Shown piece by piece: positions 47,661 to 56,608 of a stretch of DNA of 58,079 nt. The translations under genes were made by a program, and so were the position numbers. The notes under the pieces were generated by a model. That model made no database searches and had not been told where the DNA came from. It saw only the letters and a program-made list of their open reading frames with translations. The DNA is taken from positions 71,018 to 129,096 of the forward strand of contig NZ_AYVL01000013.1 of assembly GCF_000502835.1 (NCBI RefSeq), given 5' to 3'. The stretch comes from Mesorhizobium sp. LSJC280B00. GTDB taxonomy: Bacteria; Pseudomonadota; Alphaproteobacteria; Rhizobiales; Rhizobiaceae. Position 1 is the first letter of the stretch, and every line of letters begins with the position of its first letter.

Positions 47661-48551
47661 ATGAAGCGAACCCATCTTTCACAGCTCGCGGTACTGGCAA
47701 CGGTCGCCCAATGCGGCAGTTTTCGCGGCGCCGCCAAGGAGCTGGCGATCGCGCCATCGGCGGTCAGCTATGCGGTGTCCAGCCTGGAAGCGTGTCTTGG
47801 CGTTCGCCTGCTGGCGCGCAGCACGCGCAGCGTCGCTCCGACCGAGGAGGGCGCGCAACTGCTCGAGCGCCTCAGGCCGGCGCTGTCGGAAATCGACCTG
47901 GCGCTGGAATCGGCGATCGAGGCGCGCGACCGGCCGGCCGGCAATCTCCGGCTGACCGTGCCGCGCACCGCGGCCCACCTGGCGCTGACGCCGAGGCTCA
48001 GCGCCTTTGCGGCTGCCTATCCCGACATCGTGCTGGAGATCGTCATCGAGGACCGCTTCACCGACGTCGTCGAGGGCGGCTTCGATGCCGGTGTGCGACT
48101 GGGCGAGAGCCTGCAGCGCGACATGATCGCGGTGCGCATCGGACCAGACCTTCGCGGCGCCGTGGTCGGCGCGCCAGCCTACTTCGAGACCGTGCCCAAG
48201 CCGCAGCATCCGCGCGATCTCGCCGCTTACCGCTGCATCCGCTTCCGCTTCTCCAGCGGCATTCTCTACCGCTGGGAATTCGAGCAAAACGGCGAGGAGA
48301 TCGAGATAGCGGTGCAAGGGCCGCTGATCCTCGACGAGGACCATCTGATTGCCAATGCCGCGGTTGACGGCGCCGGGCTCGCCTTCGTGTTCGAGGACTA
48401 TGTCCGCGCCGCGCTCGCCGCCGGCAAGCTCGTTCGCGTGCTGGAGGACTGGTGCCCGCGCTTCGACGGCTTCTTCGTCTATTACCCCAGCCGCCGCCAG
48501 ATGCGGCCGGCGCTCAGGGCCTTTGTCGATTTTTTCAAGGTCGGCGAGTAA
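47661..48551 (+). CDS. LysR family transcriptional regulator
   Basis: A 296-residue regulator: N-terminal winged helix-turn-helix (LAVLATVAQCGSFRGAAKEL, SAVSYAVSSLE) and a substrate-binding domain. It stands divergent from the aldo/keto reductase gene with 105 bases between starts, the usual setting for control of the neighbour. The ATG at 47661 gives the normal family length. The inducer is unknown. Confidence 0.92.
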   Translation: MKRTHLSQLAVLATVAQCGSFRGAAKELAIAPSAVSYAVSSLEACLGVRLLARSTRSVAPTEEGAQLLERLRPALSEIDLALESAIEARDRPAGNLRLTVPRTAAHLALTPRLSAFAAAYPDIVLEIVIEDRFTDVVEGGFDAGVRLGESLQRDMIAVRIGPDLRGAVVGAPAYFETVPKPQHPRDLAAYRCIRFRFSSGILYRWEFEQNGEEIEIAVQGPLILDEDHLIANAAVDGAGLAFVFEDYVRAALAAGKLVRVLEDWCPRFDGFFVYYPSRRQMRPALRAFVDFFKVGE

Positions 48552-48556
48552 GCCAA

Positions 48557-48577
48557 CCCTCCCCACAAGGGAGAGGT
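48557..48577. repeat. Short GC palindrome after the LysR gene
   Basis: CCCTCCCC-ACAA-GGGAGAGG is a short imperfect palindrome six bases after the LysR stop. It looks like a degraded member of the rhizobial CTCCCC/GGGGAG repeats; a terminator role is possible. Confidence 0.4.
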
Positions 48578-48611
48578 GGAAGAAAGCCGACCTGGCATTC
48601 GTTCACCGACC

Positions 48612-49190
48612 ATGTCAGCACTGCCCAAAAACCAGACGGCCGGCTACGGCTGGACGGCGATCATCCTTCACTGGCTGATCGCGGCGCTCTTTATCGGCCA
48701 GTTCGTGCTCGGCTTCGTCATGGTGCGGCTGTCCAGCCAGCGCACCGCCTTCGAGCTGATCCAGCTGCATAAATCCTTCGGCTTCCTGCTGCTTGGACTG
48801 GTCATCCTGCGCATCGCCTGGCGCCTAGGCAGACCGGCCCCATCGCTGCCGCGCTCGGTCGGGCCTTTCGAGCGCCGTGCGGCGCCGCTGGTCCATCTCG
48901 CGCTTTATGCGTTTCAGCTCGCTCTGCCGTTGTCCGGCTGGGCGCTGGTCTCGGTCTCGGTGCTGGAGATCCCGACCGTGCCGTTCAATCTGTTCGTCAT
49001 GCCCAATCTGCCGCTCGGTGAATCGGACACGGCAGAAAGCTTCTGGGCAGCGACGCACTGGTATCTCGCCTATGCCGGCATCGGACTTGTCGCTTTGCAT
49101 CTCGCCGCAGCGCTGCGCCATCATTTCTGGCTGAGGGATACCGTGCTGACGCGCATGATCACGGCTTCGTCACATCACGACAGGGAATAG
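48612..49190 (+). CDS. Cytochrome b561 family protein
   Basis: A 192-residue integral membrane protein with four helices and the histidines expected to bind two b haems: H20 in IILHWLIA, H53 in QLHKSFGF, H95 in LVHLALYA and H163 in ALHLAAAL. It probably carries electrons from the quinone pool to a periplasmic partner. The YceI gene follows 68 bases later, a common b561-YceI pairing. ATG 48612 gives the usual start. Confidence 0.9.
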   Translation: MSALPKNQTAGYGWTAIILHWLIAALFIGQFVLGFVMVRLSSQRTAFELIQLHKSFGFLLLGLVILRIAWRLGRPAPSLPRSVGPFERRAAPLVHLALYAFQLALPLSGWALVSVSVLEIPTVPFNLFVMPNLPLGESDTAESFWAATHWYLAYAGIGLVALHLAAALRHHFWLRDTVLTRMITASSHHDRE

Positions 49191-49258
49191 AGCGGACGGC
49201 TCATTCGTTGATGGGGCGAGGACGCAAGAAAGCGTTGCCTGCCAAGAGGACCATTTCC

Positions 49259-49834
49259 ATGTACGCGCGCATCTTCGGATTTGCGGCCGCCGCCGCTTGT
49301 ATTGCCATGCCTGTTTTCGCCGCCGTTGCCCTCGGCGACGCGGCCGGCAGCTACATCATCCGCCCGGGGAGTTCCAGCATCCACTTCTCCATCGGCAAGC
49401 TCGGCGGCGGCGGGCTCGACGGTGCCTTCGCCCGCTTCAAGGGCAGTATCCTCATCGACAACAGCGATGTCGGCCGGTCCCAGGTCAATTTCACCATCTT
49501 CCCCGAAAGCGTCGGCACCGGCCAAAGCCGCATCGATGCCTTTCTTCGCTCGGACGCGGTCTTCGACGCCGCCGACAATCCGGAGATCCAGTTCCGTTCG
49601 ACCAGCGTCAAACGCACCGGCGACACGTCAGCCCTGGTTACCGGCAGGCTGACGGCGCGCGGCAAGACCTTTCAGGAAAAGTTCACGGCCGATCTCGGTG
49701 GCCTCAAGGCGGGCACGATAAAATTCCACGTCACCGGCAAGGTGCTGCGGTCGCGCTACGGCATGGATGTCGGCACGCCGATTTATTCCAACGTCGTCGA
49801 CTTCGACATGACGCTGACGGGTAGAAGGGGATAG
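49259..49834 (+). CDS. YceI family periplasmic protein
   Basis: A 191-residue protein with a signal peptide (MYARIFGFAAAAACIAMPVF, cleavage near 21) and a lipocalin-like YceI barrel: GSYIIRPGSSSIHFSIGKLG, DAVFDAADNPEIQFRS. YceI proteins bind isoprenoid chains such as polyprenols or quinones. AAGAGGA precedes the ATG at 49259. It is the partner of the upstream cytochrome b561. Confidence 0.9.
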   Translation: MYARIFGFAAAAACIAMPVFAAVALGDAAGSYIIRPGSSSIHFSIGKLGGGGLDGAFARFKGSILIDNSDVGRSQVNFTIFPESVGTGQSRIDAFLRSDAVFDAADNPEIQFRSTSVKRTGDTSALVTGRLTARGKTFQEKFTADLGGLKAGTIKFHVTGKVLRSRYGMDVGTPIYSNVVDFDMTLTGRRG

Positions 49835-49973
49835 CCTTTGCAGGTTCCGCCAGGGCAGCGCGGGCATCCGGACAAGCCGCAGATGATCGCCCTGTTCGCC
49901 GCCATGCTCCCGCATTGGCTTTTCTCCTGAATTAGGGCAAACCTCCAGGCCTGCAATCGAGAGGAGAAATTTG

Positions 49974-50957
49974 ATGTTCCGATGGGGTGTTTTGTCGACG
50001 GCCAAGATCGGCCGCGAGCAGCTTTTGCCGGCAATCGTCGAGGCGGAGAACGGCGTGCTGTCCGCGATTGCCAGCCGCGATCTGTCGAAAGCGCGGGCGC
50101 TGGGCGAACGCTTCGGTGCGCGCCACGCGTTCGGCTCCTATGAGGAGCTGCTCGCCTCCAGCGACATCGACGGCGTCTACATTCCGCTGCCGACCTCGCA
50201 GCATGTCGAATGGACGGCCAAGGCGATCGAGGCCGGCAAGCATGTTCTGGTCGAAAAACCGCTGGCGCTCGATGCCGGGGACATTCCGCCGCTGATCAAG
50301 CTGCGCGATGCCAGGAAGGTGCTGGTCTGCGAAGCCTTCATGGTCGTCTACCATCCGCAGTGGATCAAGGTGCGCGAGCTGATCGCCAACGGCGCCATCG
50401 GCCGGCTGCGCCATGTCCAGGGCGCGTTCTCCTATTACAATGTCGACCCCAACAACATGCGCAACAAGCTCGATCTCGGCGGCGGCGCGCTGCCCGACAT
50501 CGGTGTCTACCCGACAGTGTCGACACGCTTTTCGACCGGCAAGGAGCCGCTGCGCGTCCAGGCGACGATCGAGCGCGACAAGACGTTCGGCACCGACATC
50601 TATTCCTCGATCCGCGCCGATTTCGGCGACTTCGAGCTGTCGTTTTACCTGTCGACGCAAATGGCGGCACGCCAGGTGATGGTCTTCCACGGCGAGAAGG
50701 GCTTCATCGAGGTGTTCTCACCGTTCAACGCCGGGCTCTACGACCATCACCGCGTCGAGCTGCACAACCAGAACCACAGCGAGGCGCAGGTGTTCCGCTT
50801 TCCCGGCACGCAGCAATACCGGCTGGAAGTCGAGGCCTTCGCGCGGGCTGCGCAGGGCGGCAAGGACCGCGTCTTCACTCTAGAAGAATCGGTGCTCAAC
50901 CAGAAGGTCATCGATGCCATCTTCCGCGCCGGCGAGAAGGAAGGCTGGGAAACAGTC
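49974..50957 (+). CDS. Gfo/Idh/MocA family oxidoreductase
   Basis: About 328 residues. The N-terminal Rossmann domain ([18 protein letters not shown], then [13 protein letters not shown]) is followed by the [10 protein letters not shown] motif near 97 and a C-terminal alpha/beta domain with [12 protein letters not shown]. The family oxidises or reduces sugars and their derivatives with NAD(P). GAGGAG at 49961-49966 supports the ATG at 49974. The stop codon occupies the next three bases. A palindromic repeat separates it from the flavoprotein gene. The specific sugar is unknown. Confidence 0.9.
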
Positions 50958-50963
50958 TAGGCC

Positions 50964-51010
50964 GGCCATGATCCCAAAAAGGGGACCGGTTTTTGGACGA
51001 GATCATGGCC
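50964..51010. repeat. Palindromic repeat, GATCATGG family
   Basis: GGCCATGATC (50964-50973) and GATCATGGCC (51001-51010) are perfect 10-base ends around an inner CCAAAAA/TTTTTGG. It has the same design as 40331-40372. It ends six bases before the flavoprotein ATG. Confidence 0.85.
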
Positions 51011-51016
51011 AAATAG

Positions 51017-52675
51017 ATGTCCGACGATGCGGATGTGATCATTGTCGGCGCCGGCCTTACCGGCCTTGTCGCGGCGGCCGAACTGACTGCGGCCGGCAAG
51101 AAGACCATCATCGTCGAGCAGGAGCCGGAACAGTCGCTTGGCGGCCAGGCATTCTGGTCGCTCGGCGGCATCTTCCTTGTCGATTCGCCCGAACAACGGC
51201 GCATGCGCATCCGCGATTCGTATGAGCTGGCGCTCGAGGACTGGCTGGGCACCGCGGCCTTCGACCGCACGGAAGATCTCTGGCCGCGCCGCTGGGCCGA
51301 GGCCTATCTCGGCTTCGCCGCCGGCGAGAAGCGCTCCTGGCTCATGCAGCGCGGCCTGAAATTCTTTCCGGTGGTCGGCTGGGCCGAGCGCGGCGGCGGC
51401 AATGCCGTCGGCCACGGCAATTCGGTGCCGCGCTTCCACATCACCTGGGGCACCGGCCCTGGCGTGCTCGAACCGTTCGTGCAGCGCGTACGCGAGGCCG
51501 AGAAACGCGGGCTGATCCGCTTCAAATTCCGTCACCGGGTCAACGAATTGACGCGGACGGGCAGCGTCGTCAACGGCGTGCGCGGCGACCTATTGGCGGC
51601 GAGCGATGCCGAGCGCGGCCGCAAGAGCTCGCGCGAGATCACCGGCGATTTCGAGCTGAAGGCGCAGGCCGTCATCGTCGCCTCCGGCGGCATCGGCGCC
51701 AATCACCAGCTGGTCCGGGAGAATTGGCCGAAGCGGATGGGCGCGCCGCCGAAACGCATGATCACTGGCGTTCCCGATCATGTCGACGGCCGCATGCTGG
51801 CGATCGTCGAAGCCGCCGGCGGCCGGCTGATCAACCGCGACCGCATGTGGCACTATGTCGAGGGCGTCAGGAACTGGGCACCGATCTGGACCGATCATGC
51901 GATCCGCATCCTGCCCGGCCCGTCATCGCTGTGGCTCGATGCGCGCGGCAAGCGCCTGCCGGTCCCGCTCTATCCCGGCTTCGACACGTTGGCCACGCTC
52001 AGCCACATCATGAGCACCGGCTTCGATCATTCCTGGTTCATCCTGACCAAAAAGATCATCCAGAAGGAGTTCGCGCTGTCGGGCTCCGAGCAGAACCCCG
52101 ATCTGACGGGGAAGAGCTGGCGCCAGGTGCTCGGCCGCGCCACCAGCGGCGTTCCCGCGCCGGTCAAGGCGTTCATGGAGAAGGGCGAGGATTTCATCGT
52201 CGAGCCTGATTTGCCGGCGCTGGTCGCCCACATGAACGCAGTGGCCGGCGGCGAGCCGCTGCTCGAACTGGCGCAGGTTGAGCGCGAAATCCGCGCCCGC
52301 GACCGGCAGCTCGATAATCCGTTCTCCAAGGACATGCAGATTACTGCGTTGCGCGGCGCGCGAGCCTATCTCGGCGACCGGCTGATCCGCACCGCAAGAC
52401 CGCACAAGCTGCTCGATCCCGCCAATGGCCCGCTGATTGCCGTCAGGCTCAGCATCCTGACCCGCAAGACGCTCGGTGGGCTGGAGACTGACCTCGACAG
52501 CCGCGTGCTGGGCGCCGGCGGCCAACCAGTCGAGGGGCTGTACGCGGCGGGCGAGGCCGCCGGTTTCGGCGGCGGCGGCATGCACGGCTATGCAGCGCTC
52601 GAAGGCACGTTTCTCGGCGGCTGCATCTTTTCCGGCCGCAGTGCCGGACGGGCGGCGGCACGCGCGGCGGGGTAA
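51017..52675 (+). CDS. FAD-dependent dehydrogenase (fumarate reductase/KstD type)
   Basis: A 552-residue flavoprotein. The dinucleotide motif VIIVGAGLTGLVAAAE spans 8-23, the VIVASGGIGANHQLV segment is in the middle, and GLYAAGEAAGFGGGGMHGYAALEGTFLGG near the C-terminus is the usual FAD-binding end. The family removes hydrogens from steroid-like or short dicarboxylic substrates; none can be named. The palindromic repeat just upstream leaves little room for a separate promoter. Confidence 0.85.
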   Translation: MSDDADVIIVGAGLTGLVAAAELTAAGKKTIIVEQEPEQSLGGQAFWSLGGIFLVDSPEQRRMRIRDSYELALEDWLGTAAFDRTEDLWPRRWAEAYLGFAAGEKRSWLMQRGLKFFPVVGWAERGGGNAVGHGNSVPRFHITWGTGPGVLEPFVQRVREAEKRGLIRFKFRHRVNELTRTGSVVNGVRGDLLAASDAERGRKSSREITGDFELKAQAVIVASGGIGANHQLVRENWPKRMGAPPKRMITGVPDHVDGRMLAIVEAAGGRLINRDRMWHYVEGVRNWAPIWTDHAIRILPGPSSLWLDARGKRLPVPLYPGFDTLATLSHIMSTGFDHSWFILTKKIIQKEFALSGSEQNPDLTGKSWRQVLGRATSGVPAPVKAFMEKGEDFIVEPDLPALVAHMNAVAGGEPLLELAQVEREIRARDRQLDNPFSKDMQITALRGARAYLGDRLIRTARPHKLLDPANGPLIAVRLSILTRKTLGGLETDLDSRVLGAGGQPVEGLYAAGEAAGFGGGGMHGYAALEGTFLGGCIFSGRSAGRAAARAAG

Positions 52676-52700
52676 GGCATTTGGCCCCCAACGGCGTGCA

Positions 52701-53447
52701 TCAGGCGAAGGGCTGCAAATTGACGTCTTGAAGCTTGGAACCGGCAAGCAAAGCCTCGAGCACCTGCTTCTTGAGAGACAGGCACTGCGAACGGGCAAGT
52801 TTGACGATGGCGGAAACCTCGCCTGCCTCGCAGGCAAGGACCAGCTCCTTTTGCTGGGCGATGATCAACTGGGTGAAGTCGCGGGACTTGAAGCCGAGGT
52901 GGAGAACCCGCGCCGACTGGTCGAGTATCTGGTCCAGGAGATGCGCCAGTCGTAAATTTCCCGAGAGCTCCGCAAGGGCCAGACGAAAGGCACGGTCGGC
53001 CGCAAGGAAGGCGACGTGGCTGCGTAGCGTCTCCGGCTTAAGCACTTTTTGCGCTGCCAGCCTGACATCCTCGAGCCCGCGCTCGGTCATGTTCGATGCC
53101 GCCACCCTGAACACTTCCGGCTCGATCAAGCTGCGGACATCGAAGATCTCGTTGACGTCCCGCAGGCTAAGCGTCGCAACGACGTAGCCGCGGCGCGGCT
53201 CGCTCCTGACCAGTCCTTCCTGCATCAGTCGGGCCAGCGCCGCGCGGATGGTCGCCTTTTTGATCTGGTATCGATCGCCGATCTGCTTCTCCGTCAGCGC
53301 TTCACCAGGGCGCAGAACGCAGGCAATGATGTCGTTCCTCAGCTGCTCATATGCCTGTTCCCTGCGAAGGACGTCGGCGGCCGACAGTGCTGTCGCCTCG
53401 ACCGTAGCCGGTCTTGCCGGTTCGGCGGTCAACTTCGTCGTTTTCAT
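52701..53447 (-). CDS. GntR family transcriptional regulator
   Basis: A 248-residue FadR-subfamily GntR regulator: winged helix-turn-helix (EQLRNDIIACVLRPGEAL, KKATIRAALARLMQEGLV, RRGYVVA) and an all-helical FCD ligand domain. It is divergent from the cupin gene, with an inverted repeat between them that is a candidate operator. ATG 53447 (MKTTKLTAEP) gives a typical length. Confidence 0.9.
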   Translation of the reverse strand: MKTTKLTAEPARPATVEATALSAADVLRREQAYEQLRNDIIACVLRPGEALTEKQIGDRYQIKKATIRAALARLMQEGLVRSEPRRGYVVATLSLRDVNEIFDVRSLIEPEVFRVAASNMTERGLEDVRLAAQKVLKPETLRSHVAFLAADRAFRLALAELSGNLRLAHLLDQILDQSARVLHLGFKSRDFTQLIIAQQKELVLACEAGEVSAIVKLARSQCLSLKKQVLEALLAGSKLQDVNLQPFA

Positions 53448-53498
53448 ATTTTGTCCGTCTGGCTGTCCGATTGACGCTGGCCTCAGCATTCGCTAGCG

Positions 53499-53532
53499 TG
53501 AGCATCTCAGATAAGCAATCTGAGCATCTCAG
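53499..53532. promoter_or_regulatory. Candidate GntR operator
   Basis: CTCAGAT (53506-53512) and ATCTGAG (53518-53524) form a perfect 7-bp inverted repeat with a 5-base gap. Overlying it is a 12-base direct repeat, TGAGCATCTCAG at 53499 and 53521. It sits directly before the cupin gene's AGGGAGG ribosome site, so bound regulator could block transcription of that gene. Confidence 0.55.
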
Positions 53533-53546
53533 GGAGGATAACTGAT

Positions 53547-54101
53547 ATGCCTTTAGCCGCCAACTCGCCCCTCTACGCCGTTGCCGATGATATCGTCAAT
53601 GCAGCGAAAGGGCCAGATCCCCTCGAAGCGGTAAGGACGGTCCTGGGCGACTACACCAACCGCTTTCACGCATCGGGAACACTCGCTCACGAAGAAGACG
53701 ACGACGAGGTGCTTCTGCATGCGAGTCCGAACCTGACGATCTATCACATCACTCTGTCGCCCGGCCTGCAGTACCCGCCTCACAACCACCTGATGGATGC
53801 CTTGATCGGCATCTACAAGGGCAGCGAGACGAACTTCATCTATCCCGTTGCCGGCAGCGAACTCGATGTTCCCGAAAGGCAGGACATCGCAGCGCCTGCC
53901 GTGGTGCACATGGCGTCAAATACCGTGCATGCGGTTGCGAATACGGGCGGTGCGCGATCGGGTGCACTGCATGTCTACCTCGGCGATCTCACACGAACCC
54001 ACCGGCAGCTGTGGAGTCCGGACAGCAACCACGCCGAGCCGTTTGACAATGACCGCTATCTGGCCGGCGCTCGGCCCATTCAGCAGTCCGGGCACGAATG
54101 A
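53547..54101 (+). CDS. Cupin-fold protein, cysteine-dioxygenase-like
   Basis: A 184-residue protein with a cupin barrel: LSPGLQYPPHNHLMDALIGIYKG-type motif (HNH near 78-80), then VVHMASNTVHAVANTG and GALHVYLGDL. The pattern of histidines resembles cysteine dioxygenase and related thiol dioxygenases. AGGGAGG precedes the ATG. It is divergent from the GntR gene that probably regulates it. The substrate is unknown. Confidence 0.75.
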   Translation: MPLAANSPLYAVADDIVNAAKGPDPLEAVRTVLGDYTNRFHASGTLAHEEDDDEVLLHASPNLTIYHITLSPGLQYPPHNHLMDALIGIYKGSETNFIYPVAGSELDVPERQDIAAPAVVHMASNTVHAVANTGGARSGALHVYLGDLTRTHRQLWSPDSNHAEPFDNDRYLAGARPIQQSGHE

Positions 54102-54260
54102 GCGCAGGGGCGTCGCGGGCGGCGAAATTGGCCGTGATCAGCGGACCCGTCGGAATCGCGTCACACTTGTCACTCTCGCCAATCCGCTATCGCCCCTATC
54201 CTGGCTCACGACCCAACACGTCGCGCCGGTGCGGCGACAAACCAGCAAGGGAGATGCACA

Positions 54261-55046
54261 ATGACGGCACATCAGAATGGCACAGGCGAGCAGACGACGC
54301 GGCTCGCGATGAAGACACCACCGGTCGTTTCGCCTGACGCGTGGGAGGCCGCGCGCCAGCAGTTGCTCGTGAAGGAGAAGACCGTGACCCGGGCTCGCGA
54401 CGCACTGGCCGCCGAGCGCCGGCGGATGCCGTGGATGGCGGTGGAGAAGACCTATACGTTCGAAGGGCCTGACGGAAAGGTGAGCCTGCTCGACCTGTTC
54501 GAGGGCCGCCGTCAACTGATCGTCTACCGCGCCTTCTTCGAGCCCGGCGTATTCGGCTGGCCCGACCACGCTTGCCGCGGCTGTTCGCTTGGGGCGGACC
54601 AGGTCGGCAACCTCGCCCATCTGAACGCCCGCGACACCACGCTTGCCTACGCCTCGCGCGCACCGCAGGCCGACATTGCGCGGCTGAAGGCGCGGATGGA
54701 CTGGAAGATGCCCTGGTACACCATCACCGACAGCTTCGATGCCGATTTCGGCGTTGACGAATGGCACGGCCACAACGTGTTCATCCGCGACGGTGATCGC
54801 GTGTTCCGTACCTACTTCATCAACAACCGCGGCGACGAGGCGATGGGGACCGTATGGAGCTATCTCGACCTGTCGCCGCTCGGCCGCCAGGAGGTTTGGG
54901 AGGATTCGCCCGAGGGCTATCCGCAGACGCCGACGTACAAGTGGTGGAACTGGCACGACAATTACGGCGCCGAAGCCGTTCCCGACAAAAAGTGGGTCGA
55001 GGTGTCGGACGCCGGAGAGGCCGCGTTCCGGAACCGCACTGAATAG
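54261..55046 (+). CDS. DUF899 family thioredoxin-like protein
   Basis: A 261-residue protein of the DUF899 family, a thioredoxin-fold group without the CxxC motif. Signature segments are ARDALAAERRRMPWMAVEK, FDL-like LLDLFEGRRQLIVYRAFFE and the cysteines in DHACRGCSL. AAGGGAG precedes the ATG. The 159 bases before it contain no supported feature. Function is unknown; it lies between the cupin gene and a small membrane protein. Confidence 0.85.
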   Translation: MTAHQNGTGEQTTRLAMKTPPVVSPDAWEAARQQLLVKEKTVTRARDALAAERRRMPWMAVEKTYTFEGPDGKVSLLDLFEGRRQLIVYRAFFEPGVFGWPDHACRGCSLGADQVGNLAHLNARDTTLAYASRAPQADIARLKARMDWKMPWYTITDSFDADFGVDEWHGHNVFIRDGDRVFRTYFINNRGDEAMGTVWSYLDLSPLGRQEVWEDSPEGYPQTPTYKWWNWHDNYGAEAVPDKKWVEVSDAGEAAFRNRTE

Positions 55047-55088
55047 AACGTCTTTGGCGTCGCGGAAATGCGGCCAGGACAATTGGAG

Positions 55089-55121
55089 GAGCGGGATGCA
55101 CGGATCGACCGCATCCCGCTC
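55089..55121 (+). repeat. Perfect 11-bp hairpin after the DUF899 gene
   Basis: GAGCGGGATGC (55089-55099) and GCATCCCGCTC (55111-55121) are exact complements with an 11-base loop. No T-run follows. It may slow transcription or protect the DUF899 transcript. It covers an ATG at 55096, which argues against that codon as a start. Confidence 0.6.
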
Positions 55122-55140
55122 GCTATGCAGGACTACGGAC

Positions 55141-55407
55141 ATGAGCGAGATTCATGCAGGCGGATCCACCGGCGATGCGAGCCCGGCCGGCCATAGTGCA
55201 GCCGATTGGCTGTCCTTTGCGGCCGCGCCGACCTTCGCAACCATGGCGCTGCTGACGCTTCTCGGCGGCGCGCCGGACATGATGTGCTCGACCGGGCAAG
55301 AGGCGTCACCGCTGGGCGGCATGGTCCCGATGTACCTGCTGATGAGCGGCTTTCATTTAGGACCTTGGCTGAAGCAGGTTTCCGGCCGGCGACGCCGCCG
55401 CAAATAG
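55141..55407 (+). CDS. Small two-helix membrane protein
   Basis: An 88-residue protein starting MSEIHAGGSTGDASPAG. Two hydrophobic stretches (about 28-43 and 58-75) flank a PDMMCSTGQEASPLGG loop, and the tail is basic (GRRRRRK). An alternative ATG at 55096 would be covered by the hairpin and adds 15 residues, though GGAGGA precedes it. It follows the DUF899 gene, and the pairing suggests a joint role. No named family was recognised. Confidence 0.6.
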   Translation: MSEIHAGGSTGDASPAGHSAADWLSFAAAPTFATMALLTLLGGAPDMMCSTGQEASPLGGMVPMYLLMSGFHLGPWLKQVSGRRRRRK

Positions 55408-55453
55408 AGCTGTACCGGCCGACAAAGGCCCGTTCTGGTCGGGAAGACATCAC

Positions 55454-56392
55454 TCACCAGATCCACTCGCCCCTTCCCAAAATCGCTACCGCATCGACAA
55501 TCCGGGTAAAGCTCGAGCGGGCGCGGCCGGCCGTGTGCCTGGCGCGCAAATAGCCATGCACCAGCCCCGGCTCCTCGAGCCACCAGGCGCGCCCGCCCGC
55601 GGCAACGATGCGGTCGCGATAGGCTTCGCCGTCCGACGACAGCGGGTCGCATTCAGCGGTGATCACGACGGTGGGCGGCAGATTGGCGAACTCGGCGTCG
55701 GCGAGCGGCCACAGAGTGAGATCGCCGGTGCGATCCTCGCCACCGGTCCTGATGTCCCTGTAGAAAACGAGGTCGCGCGCGGTAAGCATCGGCGCTTCCG
55801 CGTGGGTGACGTAGGAACCGGCGGAGCTGTCGCCGCCGAGACCGGGATAGACCAGAATTTGGCCGATCGGCTTGCGCGCATGTCCGCGCGTTGCGTGGCT
55901 GACAGCGGCGGCGAGATTGCCGCCGGCACTGTCGCCGCAGAGCAGGACAGGACGCTCGTAAGTCGCCGCCGCCCATTCGAAGGCGCAGATGGCGTCGTCG
56001 AAGGCGGCCGGATGAAGGTGCTCAGGCGCCAGCCGGTAGTCGACCGAAACCACTTCATAGCCGGTGCGGCTGCAAAGCTCGGCGCAGAGGTCGTCATGGC
56101 TGTCGAGCCCGCCGAGGATAAAACCGCCGCCATGGAAATAAAGCACCATCGCCGCCGCTTCCGGCGCCGGGGCGCGGTAGACGCGGATCGGAATGTGCCA
56201 GGGTGTGGCAATGGCGGTGGTTTCCGCCGTGACGCCTTGGGGATAGCCGGCAAAGAACTCGCGGCACATCCGGTTGTAGATCTGGCGCTGCTCGGCGATG
56301 GTGTAGTCGATCGTATCGGGCGGATAATAAGAATTGGTCCGCTCGATGAAGGCCCAGGTCTCGGCGTCGATGAGGGTTTTGTAGTCGGTCAT
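55454..56392 (-). CDS. HSL-type alpha/beta hydrolase (esterase)
   Basis: A 312-residue esterase of the hormone-sensitive-lipase family. The oxyanion motif HGGGF is near 86-90, the nucleophile is in GDSAGGN near 153-159, the acid in TAECDPLSSDG and the histidine in LVHGYLR. The ATG at 56392 follows the large inverted repeat. The substrate is unknown. It is convergent with the small membrane protein gene. Confidence 0.92.
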   Translation of the reverse strand: MTDYKTLIDAETWAFIERTNSYYPPDTIDYTIAEQRQIYNRMCREFFAGYPQGVTAETTAIATPWHIPIRVYRAPAPEAAAMVLYFHGGGFILGGLDSHDDLCAELCSRTGYEVVSVDYRLAPEHLHPAAFDDAICAFEWAAATYERPVLLCGDSAGGNLAAAVSHATRGHARKPIGQILVYPGLGGDSSAGSYVTHAEAPMLTARDLVFYRDIRTGGEDRTGDLTLWPLADAEFANLPPTVVITAECDPLSSDGEAYRDRIVAAGGRAWWLEEPGLVHGYLRARHTAGRARSSFTRIVDAVAILGRGEWIW

Positions 56393-56426
56393 GGGCGCTA
56401 AATGGATCGCAATGAATCCGCCTGAA

Positions 56427-56584
56427 CACCCCCCTCTGGCCTGCCGGCCATCTCCCCCTCAAGTGGGGAGATCGGCAGCTTCGGCGAAACCGCCTTTTTT
56501 CCGGCGTCGACAATTGGCGAAAGCGATGATGACACCCAATCTCCCCCCTTGAGGGGGAGATGTCCGGCAGGACAGAGGGGGGTG
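56427..56584. repeat. Large inverted-repeat element, copy 2
   Basis: About 158 bp with arms CACCCCCCTCTGGCCTGCC and matching GACAGAGGGGGGTG, plus CTCCCCCTCAAGTGGGGAGAT against ATCTCCCCCCTTGAGGGGGA. It shares both arms with the element at 46296-46475. Its centre carries the CTTTCGCCAAT motif on the opposite strand, so the core is inverted relative to copy 1. It has no ORF. Confidence 0.85.
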
Positions 56585-56608
56585 AGCGCCATCATTCCTG
56601 CAATACCA

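Noticed and set aside
54098..54337. 79-codon ORF overlapping the end of the cupin gene and the start of the DUF899 gene
   Set aside because: It begins with an ATGA overlap, but its sequence is low-complexity, rich in Arg and Ser, and overlaps 77 bases of a well-supported gene in another frame.
55096..55140. Longer form of the small membrane protein
   Set aside because: Although GGAGGA precedes it, the ATG lies inside a perfect 11-bp hairpin stem, and the added residues are encoded mostly by the hairpin.
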